Shown piece after piece: positions 24,463 through 32,259 of a DNA stretch of 37,987 bases. The stretch lies in NCBI RefSeq assembly GCF_001707885.1, contig NZ_MASS01000042.1, positions 1-37,987 of the forward strand, written 5' to 3'. This DNA is from Desulfosporosinus cupriresistens (GTDB taxonomy: Bacteria > Bacillota > Desulfitobacteriia > Desulfitobacteriales > Desulfitobacteriaceae). The notes under the pieces are model-generated. The model ran no database searches. It had not been told where the DNA came from and saw nothing but the letters and a program-made list of their open reading frames with translations. The position numbers and the translations under genes are program-made. The stretch's first letter is position 1; each line of letters begins with the position of its first letter.

Positions 24463-24945
24463 TCACGCCTGTTCACGAAACCATGGAGTATCCTCGAAGA
24501 CCCGATCCAACGCACACTTTCCTTCATCACCCAGAATAAAATCGGAAAAAGCCTGAGCAGGTCGACGCGTATTTTGGGTGGAACGGATCACATACAGCTG
24601 ACGTTTCATGCTTAGATCTTTCAGCCGTCTAACCGCCAATGTTTTCCAAGCTAAAGGATGGACAACAACCCAAATTGAGACAATGGAGAGACCCAAACCC
24701 GCTTCAACCGCTGCCACTACCGCACCCGTGCTGCTCAGTTCTATACTCCCCTTTTTCTCCCCCAGCTTAACTCCAACTTGGGCCAACCAGACTTCCACCG
24801 TCTTCCGTGTCCCTGAACCGATCTCTCTCCACACCATTTTTTCCCCATAGAATTCAGTTTTAGACTTAACTATCTTAATCCCAACTATTTGCCTGTCTAG
24901 ATCTAATACTGCATAGGCTTTTTCCACATCAGCCTTGTTAACCAC
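24463..24945 (-). pseudogene. Chimeric ORF: DUF169-like start fused to LysR effector domain
   Basis: A GTG at 24945 with GAGGAGG 6 nt upstream starts a frame whose first 35 or so residues (DVEKAYAVLDLDRQIVGIKI) resemble the N-terminus of DUF169 proteins. From about residue 36 it is the C-terminal part of a LysR-type substrate-binding domain (WREIGSGTRKTVEVW, STGAVVAAVEAGLGLSIVS). No DNA-binding helix-turn-helix is present. The good ribosome site belongs to the first gene, so the fusion could be translated, but a regulatory function is unlikely. A DUF169 origin is a moderate-confidence reading; the LysR part is clear. Confidence 0.65.
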
Positions 24946-25201
24946 ACTATTTTCCTCCTCATTTATATATTAAAGACTCAACTTTAATTCCCTATTATCC
25001 ATACTTTTGTCCTCCTCTTATATAGACAAGTAGTTAAATACGTATCTCTTTTCCACTTTCATGCATCGTGCTGATAATCTCAGGCATTGTGGAGGGCATA
25101 GGATCTCCCTCCGTAATATAATGATTTCGTTATCTGACTTTATCATTAATTAAATATGTTTAAAAGTGCCAATTTCGTAATCAAAGCCCAAAACAAAAAT
25201 A
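24946..25201. other. Non-coding region, nothing recognised
   Basis: AT-rich DNA upstream of the chimeric ORF. There is a small GGAGGG...CCCTCC dyad near 25089-25113. No gene, riboswitch or convincing promoter was identified. Confidence 0.35.
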
Positions 25202-25252
25202 AGACTGTCTTAGTGTCGGAGAGGGAAAACCCTGTCTGAACTAAAACAGTCT
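25202..25252. repeat. Long imperfect hairpin (AGACTGTCTTAGT ... ACTAAAACAGTCT)
   Basis: The 13-base arms match at 12 positions, with an inner GGGAAAACCC stem-loop. On the minus strand it is followed by a T-rich stretch, so it could terminate leftward transcription. It could also be a mobile-element end. It marks the left edge of the GC-rich structured tract. Confidence 0.55.
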
Positions 25253-25263
25253 GATTTTAACTT

Positions 25264-25860
25264 TTTGAAAACGGCCTGCCCGAGCAAAACCTAAACGACA
25301 GAATAGATGAGGGCGTGAGAGCCCGCTCCCAATCATGCAAGGAGCGGGCACCAAGAAGCAGCTATTTGCAATACCCGCCTATACTAGCAATAACACCTAG
25401 AACAGTAATACCCATGCTGCCTTAAAGTAGTCATACTATATAAGCAAAGGCGTGACGAGCTAATCCATCACAATATATAGCTGTAATAGTAGACTCGATA
25501 GACTATATGAAACAAAAGCCGGCCCGCGGTCGCGGGTCTCGTCTCCTTGCCAGGATAACCGCGGGCCTAGCTTGGTTAGCGGGTTAAGCAAATCCAGTGA
25601 GAATTACATCAGCCCGCTAACATAGCGGACATATGCTTTGACATGCACCCCGCCTTCGAGCGCTTTTTTCGGGCGCAGGCTTTGTCCGGCTCCACGACGA
25701 AGGCACTGCCTTCGCACGGGTTAACCTTCTTGCAGTACTGTCTTCGCACGGGTTAGCAAAGCGGAGAAGGTACGAGGGCCGGCAAACCAAGTCAGAAAAC
25801 AAGCGCTGGGAAGCGGGTGTGGACGGTATGAATTCTTTGAGTTAAAATGAGCCACTTGAT
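25264..25860. other. GC-rich non-coding tract with many alternative hairpins
   Basis: About 600 bases without a credible gene. Hairpins seen: GCCCGCTCC/GGAGCGGGC (25321-25349); GGCCCGCGG (25521-25529) pairing with CCGCGGGCC (25559-25567) or, alternatively, CCCGCG pairing locally with CGCGGG (25523-25536); GTTAGCGGG (25575-25583) pairing with CCCGCTAAC (25613-25621) or, alternatively, CCGCTA with TAGCGG (25614-25628). A direct repeat ACTGNCTTCGCACGGGTTA occurs at 25706-25724 and 25738-25756. The mutually exclusive pairings suggest a structured RNA or a folded-DNA element. A leftward 60-codon frame here (25802-25617) is low-complexity shadow. Confidence 0.55.
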
Positions 25861-25915
25861 ATTATTCCGCTAAGAATAATGTGAACTAGAACTAGGGGTA
25901 ATATCTGATAGTGCT

Positions 25916-26647
25916 TTAATTTTTAAAAGATATTTTTTCAGCAGAAATAATGAAATCAGCTAATAACGAATTCTCATCCTGAAGTAAAACATGCCATTCA
26001 TTAATTCCGTCAATATCATAAATTTCATCATATAGCCACCATGAATTTTCTAATGAAGAGTCTTGTTTTATTATCTTATAATTCTCAAACAGGACTTCCT
26101 TTATATCCGTAAAACCTCCAGAATTTAATGAGATAATTAAAGAATGTTCGGTTCGCTTTATTCCAGTAATCTTACAATCATGAAAGTTTTTAAGTATGTT
26201 TCGGTTAAAAGAGTTCGATACAGTTTTTAAATGCTTTTGATATTGTTCAATAGCCATATTAACCGACCTCATATTCTCCTCACAATATGAAGTAACAGCA
26301 GATATTACTTCACTTGATGCCTTATATAACCCAAAGACTTTAATGTCTGCAATCATATTTAATATTGCTTCTGGCAGTGTTTTCTCGATTCGTTCTTGGT
26401 TAAACATGAATATCTCATGGAAGTTTTCGGCTTCAACATGGTTTGTCGCATAGAATGCTTGTTGAGCTAATATATCAGCTTCAGACATACCTTGTTCCAT
26501 TAAAGACAACCAATCCTTTAATTTTTGTTTATACAACTAGTTAAAGTATTCTTCCGAAAAATTTTCTGCACGTTCATCTTCCTCCAGAGACAAATGAAAA
26601 CTAGTTTTTTGACAGGTTTCATACCACTCTTTAGTAAAATACTTCAT
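25916..26647 (-). pseudogene. DUF4085-like protein with in-frame amber codon
   Basis: From ATG 26647 (GGAGA ribosome site) to the stop at 25916 is exactly 244 codons in one frame, interrupted only by TAG at 26537-26539 (codon 37). The N-terminal part reads KYFTKEWYETCQKTSFHLSLE, typical of DUF4085 proteins, and the rest continues the family after the amber (LYKQKLKDWLSLMEQG). The function of the family is unknown. Either this is a point-mutant pseudogene or the amber is suppressed. A restart at TTG 26536 has no ribosome site. Its neighbour is a recombinase, so it probably belongs to accessory DNA. Confidence 0.65.
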
Positions 26648-26823
26648 TTCAATAATCTCCACTCTATTGAGATACTTCATTAGGTTACGAATAAGAATAG
26701 CACTAAACCGCTGGCGCGGTGGTTTTTGTAAGTATGTCTTTGCTGTTTACCCAAATATACTGTAAGCCTTTTCGGATCTCCTGTAAAATGTTAGAGATTT
26801 TACTTTAAAGGAGATGCTTTTTT

Positions 26824-27570
26824 ATGACAAAGGAAGAGGTTTTAGCCAAGTTAGTGTTCGATGTGGAGCTTAGAGGGTTAAGTAAAAACACCCAGGCCGA
26901 ATATTACACCAAAGTAAAACTTTTTCAAGAACACTACAATAAACCTGCTACCGAGCTTGGTGAAGAAGATATTCGATTTTTTCTCCACTATCTCACTACT
27001 GAAAGAAAGCTGGCCTCTGGCTCGGTAAATACTTACAACAGCGCTCTTCGCTTCTTGTACGGTGTAACATTAAACACTAAGTTGAATCTAAAGCAAATCC
27101 CCCGCCACCGCAAACAACGTAAATTCCCCGACATTCTTACCAAAGAGGAAATTCAGGCTCTTTTTGAGGCCTGCGATAACTTAAGAGATAAATGCATTCT
27201 GATGACTTTTTATGGTGCAGGGCTTCGCCTTAGTGAAGTGGCTGGTCTTAAAGTTTCAGATATCGATAGCAGCAAAATGCAGTTGTTTATACGTAATGCT
27301 AAAGGCAGCAAAGACCGATATGCTCTGCTTTCACAAGCTAACCTCGATATTCTCAGAACTTACTGGAAGGCTTATTGTCCTATAGAATCGCTTTTTTACA
27401 GCAGAAATCGCAAGGGTGCTCCTATGACTAGCGGGGCTATTCAAAATCTATTCCATAAATATGTATTTAAAGCTAACATCAGTAAAAATGTGACCGTTCA
27501 CAGCATGCGCCATTATGTAGAGTCACAGATTATGGGGAGTATAACACAAGAATCTTCTAAATCAGCTTAA
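26824..27570 (+). pseudogene. Tyrosine recombinase (XerC/D-like), 3' end replaced
   Basis: A 248-codon frame with a core-binding SAM-like domain (about 1-85) and a catalytic domain. The first catalytic arginine is in GAGLRLSEV, the lysine in KGSKDRYA, and the His-x-x-Arg in HSMRHY near residue 228. After that the family sequence stops: the LGH box and nucleophilic tyrosine are missing and the last 20 or so residues are foreign, encoded by a sequence that carries AGATTATGGGGAGT. An ATG 26824 start with AAAGGAGA upstream is good. It resembles the stand-alone integrases found next to IS91-like transposases. It cannot be catalytically competent as it stands. Confidence 0.82.
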
Positions 27571-27597
27571 TTTGTGTGAAAACACTCCCCATAATCT
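27527..27597. repeat. Inverted repeat at the junction of two recombinase genes
   Basis: AGATTATGGGGAGT (27527-27540) and its exact complement (27584-27597) are 43 bp apart, with a second inner dyad ACACAA/TTGTGT (27544-27549, 27572-27577). A diverged direct copy, ATTATGTAGAGT, precedes the left arm at 27512. The right arm abuts the stop codon of the leftward recombinase, as expected for an element end. Confidence 0.7.
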
Positions 27598-27598
27598 T

Positions 27599-28620
27599 TT
27601 ACTCACATAGCGAATTTAACCATCTCATTAAGTTACCGTCTTCTTCCTACCTTGGCAGCCCGTCAGGTACTAATTCTGGATATGCATTTTCAATAGCTTT
27701 GCGTTTCATCTCGCTGTCAGCCCTGGCATATATTTCTGTTGTTGAACAATCACTATGACCAAGAAAATCCCGGATATATATCAAGTTAACTCCTGATTGA
27801 AGCAAATGCATGCTTTTGCTATGCCGGAATATATGGGGTGTGACTGGGAATCGAACAATAAAGTCACTACTGTTTTTTGCTTCTTTTACGTACTTATTGA
27901 TGATATAAGATATTCCCCAACGAGATAATTTCTGGCGCTTCTGGTTAACAAATAAAAATTTTCAATGTCAGCCATGCCTGAGCAGCTTTTTCTAGTATCT
28001 AGATAGGAACTAAGCAGTGTTTTGGTGTTACTCATAATAGGAACCTGACGAATCTTGCTTCCCTTACCATGTAGAGTGATGACGGCTGGGTCCATAAGGC
28101 GGACATCTTTAACTTTAAGGTTAATGAGTTCGTCAACCCGTGCCGCTGTATCATAGAGCACAGACAAAAGAACCAAATCGCGGAATCCTTCTTTTGTGGA
28201 ACTATCCGGTTGAGATAGAATAATCCTCATCTCATCGCCGGTCAGATAGGATACCAAGGGCTTAGGGCTTTTCTTATTTGGAATTGCGAGTATTCTTGTG
28301 GTTTCATAAAGGTTTTCAGGAAATTCTTTCTGGATATATCGGCAGAAGGAATGAATAACGGCCAGTCGGTGATTCCTGGTAGGGATGGAACAGCCTCGCT
28401 CTGTCTCAATCCATTCTAAGAAGCTCAGTACAAGTTCCTTAGTAAGCTGAGCCATCTTAATTCTCTCAGGAGCTAATCCCTTGCAGGTTTCACAGTAGGT
28501 TAGGAACAGCTTGAATGTATCCCTGTAGGCAGCAATCGTATGGGAACTTACATTTTTCTGACCGGGAAGGTATTTAGAGAGAAAACCGGTAAGGTATCTC
28601 GGGAAGTCACTTTCCCTCAT
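27599..28620 (-). pseudogene. Tyrosine recombinase with frameshift and nonsense codon
   Basis: From the ATG at 28620 the frame is open for 244 codons (core-binding domain; catalytic Arg in YDTAARVDELINL; Lys in HGKGSKIRQV), then shifts at a run of five T (about 27955-27960). The next frame continues with the rest of the family: VTPHIFRHSKSMHLLQSG, FLGHSDCSTTEIYARAD (His, Arg, LGH and the catalytic Tyr). It meets a TAG at 27647-27649 where a Trp is expected, and ends at 27599. Such recombinases usually occur as trios in clostridial elements; the other two members are absent. A single-base homopolymer loss could be a sequencing error, but the second lesion argues for decay. Confidence 0.8.
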
Positions 28621-28647
28621 ACCAGCCGTCCCCCGTTCGGAATTACA

Positions 28648-29286
28648 TCACTTTACTGTCTCAAGCAGAACGGGTAAACCATTTGATCTATTAAGGTTAA
28701 AATAGGCAATAAACCTATCCACCGAATCATCAACACTTTGAAACTTCTTTGTCATTTTGCGAGATTTTTGCACCAGATACTCAAGGTGATTTTTTGAGAA
28801 TGCAAAGGTCAATCCTGACGTCATGCTAAACTCCTTCAGGTGGATCAACCTTGTAAACAGAAGAATATTCGGATTCAAGTTCTCACTCAGACCGATATCG
28901 ATTATTTTAATTGATTCAGTTTTGTGTAACGGATCTCTAAGCTTTATAAATCCATCTTCTTTACTATCCTCCACTTCATATAGTTGAACATCGGATCGTT
29001 TCATGGCCGATAATAATTCTTCGTCCTCTGAATTTTCCGGTGGATATTTTTCAATGTACTCAGATAATGCGCTGCTGCCAGCTCTGATATTTCCATATAT
29101 ACTGAAATCATATAAGGCATCCTTTTCGGATTTAGATTCTATCACAACTTGATTATTAGAATTAAGGATTCCTAAAAGTGCAGCCGACTTTAAGTAGTCA
29201 TCTGCGCTTACAAACCCCTTCAAAATTGCCATGTGTAGTCCAACTTGCCTTTTTCTATAGTTTCGATATTTTTCTTCTAAATCCAC
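28648..29286 (-). CDS. Unknown protein of the RQC-minor cassette (212 aa)
   Basis: A 212-residue soluble protein with no recognised domain. It starts at GTG 29286 with GGAGTG 8 nt upstream. The N-terminus is basic and helical (EEKYRNYRKRQVGLHMAILKG), the middle is acidic (YPPENSEDEELLSAMKR), and the C-terminal half is mixed alpha/beta with a basic patch (VQKSRKMTKKFQ). It lies about 100 nt downstream of the helical-repeat gene in the same direction and just upstream of the broken recombinase. It may be the fourth gene of that cassette or an unrelated passenger. Confidence 0.6.
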   Translation of the reverse strand: MDLEEKYRNYRKRQVGLHMAILKGFVSADDYLKSAALLGILNSNNQVVIESKSEKDALYDFSIYGNIRAGSSALSEYIEKYPPENSEDEELLSAMKRSDVQLYEVEDSKEDGFIKLRDPLHKTESIKIIDIGLSENLNPNILLFTRLIHLKEFSMTSGLTFAFSKNHLEYLVQKSRKMTKKFQSVDDSVDRFIAYFNLNRSNGLPVLLETVK

Positions 29287-29384
29287 TTTACTTTCACTCC
29301 ATATAATTTGATATTACGGTTCTCCACTTACATCAGGAAACGAGCGAGCCGTATCAGCTCAGCTCATTGCCTCTGTATACCCAT

Positions 29385-30542
29385 TTATATTCTAGATAAC
29401 TCATCCCTAAATGCCGGTCTATTTGCATATTTGTTATAAAGTTTCTGAATAATTTCCGCTGCCCGTTCTTTCCCACCAGCTTTTTTAAGATTACGAATAA
29501 TAGCACATACCCTCTGATAATCTTTCCTATTACCTGCTCTTGCAGCGCTCTGCTCAATATTTTGCAGAAAAAGCAGGTAAACCTCTTCCTTGAATTCAGG
29601 AACAAGATGCCTGTAATAAATCTCGACCGATAAGGGACTTCCTTGAACGAACTCAAGTAATTTTGGTTTTTCCCCTTCTTCTATTAGAATACGGGGGTAG
29701 ACATCCAGATAAGTCTTCTTCTGGTTTTCTAATAACAAAATGATCTTGGAGTAAACAGAGGGCCACTCATTTATAGTATAGGTGTTTTTCAATTCCTCGT
29801 AATAATCAAAGCTTCCGTCCAGAATAAAATCAGTTGCCATTCCACGCTGTTCATTAATCTTCCTGGAAAGTTTAAAGGCTTCGTACCTGTATTTCTTCCA
29901 CTGGTTTACCAATCCGCGCAGGCTTTTATCCTTGTCCTCCCCATCAAGGGTAAGCTTTATGACATAGTCATAATCCTTTTTGTTCATAGCGCTTTCAATT
30001 GCCATTTCCCTGAAGTCGGAGTATTGCAGGTTATTTTCAATAAATTCCTGTGCTTTTTCCTGCCCGTCATGTTTCTCAACCTGATGATAGCGGATGAGAT
30101 TAACCCGCTCGGCTAAGTAATTGACACCCCATGAATCTCTCTTTGCATTTTCCAGCATTATGCTTAAATAATTTTCCAATTTACCTCGTAAATCCGAAGT
30201 GTCGGCAAGCTCTGAACAGCATTCTATAAGGTCTATTCTCCAATCCGTCCAACCAATGTATCGTTGATGTGATGCTTCTTCGATCAGCTTATTAAACATA
30301 TTTTTTTTGTGAATTAGTTTTAGTTCTTTATTCCCACTCATTTCATCAATAAAAGCTAAGCTTTCCTCAATAACTTCACCGATTACACCGTCAGAGTCAT
30401 CTGCGTCTTGAAGTAAATCCATCATCTCCTGGATGACGCAAAGACTAAGTTGTAAAGCATGCACAGGTTTATTCTGCTCTAAAGCAAAATGGGCCTTTTC
30501 CTTCCAGAAGTCGTTCAAACTTTTGTAATAACTCCCCCGCAT
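29385..30542 (-). CDS. Helical-repeat protein resembling SWIM-finger protein C-termini
   Basis: A protein of about 385 residues, almost wholly alpha-helical, with TPR/HEAT-like repeats. The end (AAEIIQKLYNKYANRPAFRDEL) is like that of bacterial SWIM zinc-finger proteins. No CxCxnCxH SWIM motif is present, so it is either a SWIM-less relative or a split version. The start is placed at ATG 30542 (GAGGGAAACCT upstream); the frame is open to 30557. It overlaps the preceding RQC-minor-like gene by 74 nt in another frame, an unusually long overlap, which implies coupled translation. A scaffold role in a nucleic-acid-related complex is inferred from neighbours. Confidence 0.68.
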   Translation of the reverse strand: MRGSYYKSLNDFWKEKAHFALEQNKPVHALQLSLCVIQEMMDLLQDADDSDGVIGEVIEESLAFIDEMSGNKELKLIHKKNMFNKLIEEASHQRYIGWTDWRIDLIECCSELADTSDLRGKLENYLSIMLENAKRDSWGVNYLAERVNLIRYHQVEKHDGQEKAQEFIENNLQYSDFREMAIESAMNKKDYDYVIKLTLDGEDKDKSLRGLVNQWKKYRYEAFKLSRKINEQRGMATDFILDGSFDYYEELKNTYTINEWPSVYSKIILLLENQKKTYLDVYPRILIEEGEKPKLLEFVQGSPLSVEIYYRHLVPEFKEEVYLLFLQNIEQSAARAGNRKDYQRVCAIIRNLKKAGGKERAAEIIQKLYNKYANRPAFRDELSRI

Positions 30543-30888
30543 AGGTTTCCCTCTCAATTTCCCAGCCTATTTTTGAGAAAACAAGCATTGGCAGCCTGTC
30601 CGTGTATTCAATTTCAAGGTAGCCTTTCTTTATCATCCAATCAATCCGATGCGTTATTTCCTGTAAGGTCAGTTCCCGATGATATCCATACACCGGACAT
30701 TGATCCAGTCTATGCTCCAGCACTTTTTTGTCTTTGGAACCCTTCAGAATCTTGGCTAGCATACTCCTTCCCCCAGTTGCAATAAGTTCATCGGCCGCAC
30801 GAAGTATCGCCTTTATCTCTTCAATTGTTAAGCTTTTTATATCCCCGCTATCCAGCTCATATCTTACCCTTTGTTTTTTTCTGCTCAT
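30469..30888 (-). CDS. RQC-minor-1-like DNA-binding protein
   Basis: A 139-residue protein with a winged-helix character. It carries the conserved blocks VRYELDSGDIKSLTIEEIKAI, RAADELIATGGRSMLAKIL, GYHRELTLQEITHRIDWMI and PMLVFSKIGWEIERETYA, which I recognise as the RQC-minor-1 family named for its RecQ C-terminal-like domain. Family members are thought to bind DNA and sit in conflict-system-like operons; the biochemical role is not established. ATG 30888 has GGAGCAGG upstream. It follows the zinc-ribbon gene by 54 nt and overlaps the helical-repeat gene. Confidence 0.75.
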   Translation of the reverse strand: MSRKKQRVRYELDSGDIKSLTIEEIKAILRAADELIATGGRSMLAKILKGSKDKKVLEHRLDQCPVYGYHRELTLQEITHRIDWMIKKGYLEIEYTDRLPMLVFSKIGWEIERETYAGELLQKFERLLEGKGPFCFRAE

Positions 30889-30942
30889 TGTTAAACCTGC
30901 TCCACTATTCCATACTTTTTATGTTCATCGATTTTAAGATAG

Positions 30943-31299
30943 TCAAAATGGTAAGTCATCAATACCTGTCTGTAGCTCCATGTCTTTTTCGCATTCTTCC
31001 TCTTCAGAATAAGCCGGAGCAAAAATTTCCTGAAAGCCCCAATAAAGCTCTTCTACCTTCTCTTCACACTGATCATGAAGTCTGTTTTCAAGCCAGCTTT
31101 TTTCTGCCGGGCTAAGCTTTCCGAAGGGCATGTTAAAAAGTCTATTCATGGTCATATCTGCAGCTTGCTCAGTTGGAGACTTTTTACTGCATCTTTTACA
31201 TATGTGTTTTGCATGTCCCTTACCCGAAAAGCTCTCATTCGATTTATATTGTGAACAAATCTTGCAGTAATGGCCGCTTTTGCGTTTTTTCTTTGACAT
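30943..31299 (-). CDS. Small zinc-ribbon protein of the RQC-minor cassette
   Basis: A 118-residue protein whose basic N-terminus (MSKKKRKSGHY) leads into a two-knuckle motif CKIC-x-CKRC with a His between (residues 11-38), followed by a helical region and an acidic tail (YSEEEECEKDMELQ). The start is taken at ATG 31299 because GGAGAG lies just upstream; a TTG four codons earlier is also in frame. It is the first gene of the leftward cassette. A nucleic-acid-binding accessory role is likely. Its exact family name is not known to me. Confidence 0.68.
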   Translation of the reverse strand: MSKKKRKSGHYCKICSQYKSNESFSGKGHAKHICKRCSKKSPTEQAADMTMNRLFNMPFGKLSPAEKSWLENRLHDQCEEKVEELYWGFQEIFAPAYSEEEECEKDMELQTGIDDLPF

Positions 31300-31608
31300 T
31301 TTTCTCTCCAATATTTCTAGTTTCTAACGACCAAATTTACTCATTCCATTATTTCAGGATATTTCCTTGCCCTGACGGATTAATATAAAAGCACCTTCTT
31401 TCATTTGTAGCAAGTGCTAGCCTTCCATAAAATCCGTGACTCTTCATCTTTATTGTAACAAAAAAGAGAGAACGCATCTCTCCATAAATTCTCGCAGTAT
31501 TTTCTGCCTTATTAAGGCTTTGGAGCGAAGCGAAGCAAATCCAATAATCTCTCCTCAGACCCCTTAGGTTCAAAGGCGTATCCCACGCCGACGGGAGCAG
31601 TAGCACAA
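31300..31608. other. Intergenic scar between toxin gene and RQC-minor cassette
   Basis: This stretch contains the second copy of the 46-bp repeat (31426-31470) and a small GAGAGA...TCTCTC dyad next to it. A leftward 85-codon frame (31606-31349) runs through the repeat, lacks a ribosome site and has no family features, so it is not called. Confidence 0.5.
31426..31470. repeat. 46-bp dispersed repeat, copy 2 (45 bp)
   Basis: This is the same orientation and nearly the same sequence as 21134-21179 (CATAAAATCCGTGAC then TCTTCATCTTTATTG, and onward to GAGAG). The flanks differ, so it is a short dispersed element or an element end rather than part of a gene. Confidence 0.75.
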
Positions 31609-31929
31609 TTACAGCATATTTTGGTAATTCACAGCACCGTAGAGTATACGCATTATAACAACCTGTCTTTCAAGCTCATTTACAAGGTAAAAAACAATAT
31701 AATTATCAACCACTAACTTTCGATATCCTTTATTTCTTAGCAGTTCATCCAATACAAAACTTCCGGAATACGGAAAATATCTTAGTTTCATTATATTTCG
31801 TTCTATTTTTTCAAGTAGATTGTGTGCAGCAGCATCAGCAAATAGATCCTCGGAAATATAGCTATATATTTGTTCAAGATCTTCGCTTGCTTTAGGCGTG
31901 AACTTTAAACTATAACTCTTTGTAGACAT
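31609..31929 (-). CDS. RelE/ParE-family toxin
   Basis: A 106-residue toxin of the RelE/ParE superfamily. Typical blocks are LKFTPKASEDLEQIYSYISEDL, NLLEKIERNIMKLRYFPYSG, GYRKLVVDNYIVFYLVNE and VVIMRILYGAVNY. RelE members cleave mRNA on the ribosome and ParE members poison gyrase; the sequence does not decide between them, although the RKLVVDNYIVFY block is common to both. The ATG at 31929 lies within the antitoxin gene (20-nt overlap), so translation is coupled and the antitoxin is made first. Confidence 0.88.
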   Translation of the reverse strand: MSTKSYSLKFTPKASEDLEQIYSYISEDLFADAAAHNLLEKIERNIMKLRYFPYSGSFVLDELLRNKGYRKLVVDNYIVFYLVNELERQVVIMRILYGAVNYQNML

Positions 31930-32182
31930 ATCTTTCCTTCAATTTTGCAAAGACTTCTTCCCCATCTAACAGTGGAACACCTTGGGCAAGTTGGTTCTCA
32001 GCCTCAGCAAGCTTCCTATAAACTTCAACCAGCGCAAGTTTACGTTCATAAGTTTCCATACTCATAATGACTAAATCCCCATATCCGTTTTTCGTAATAA
32101 AAATCGGCTCGTTCTGCTTGTGGCATAATTCAGAGATTTCGTTTGTATTTCGCAAATCTGTTATTGGTCTAATATGTGGCAT
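31910..32182 (-). CDS. Phd/YefM-family antitoxin
   Basis: A 90-residue antitoxin. The N-terminal part IRPITDLRNTNEISELCHK is the Phd/YefM DNA-binding fold, followed by PIFITKNGYGDLVIMSMETYE. The C-terminal region (VPLLDGEEVFAKLKERY) should wrap the toxin. ATG 32182 follows GAGAGG. An extended -10 promoter is 25 nt upstream and probably autorepressed by the antitoxin or complex. The pair lies immediately downstream of a truncated helicase gene and may stabilise this part of the island. Confidence 0.88.
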   Translation of the reverse strand: MPHIRPITDLRNTNEISELCHKQNEPIFITKNGYGDLVIMSMETYERKLALVEVYRKLAEAENQLAQGVPLLDGEEVFAKLKERYVYKEL

Positions 32183-32213
32183 ATCCTCTCACCTCGTCAT
32201 GAGTGTTGACATT

Positions 32214-32222
32214 ATTATAGCA
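32214..32222 (-). promoter_or_regulatory. Extended -10 promoter of the toxin-antitoxin operon
   Basis: On the minus strand TGCTATAAT is a perfect TGnTATAAT; no clear -35 is needed or seen. The predicted start is near 32207. The surrounding AT-rich dyads (for example GTACATAATTATGC) are candidate operators. Confidence 0.65.
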
Positions 32223-32259
32223 TAATTATGTACATATATTATATGATTCTGCATAACAT

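Noticed and set aside
25706..25756. Direct repeat 32 bp apart suggestive of CRISPR
   Set aside because: Only two copies, no third repeat, no cas genes, and the repeat lies in a GC-rich tract full of other dyads.
25617..25802. 60-codon leftward open frame rich in Arg, Ser, Pro and Cys
   Set aside because: The composition reflects the GC-rich hairpin tract, and it contains the direct repeat; no ribosome site.
29354..29656. 100-codon leftward open frame
   Set aside because: It is a different frame of the helical-repeat gene; that gene's frame is protein-like throughout.
31349..31606. 85-codon leftward open frame after the toxin gene
   Set aside because: It is translated through the 46-bp dispersed repeat and has neither ribosome site nor family motifs.
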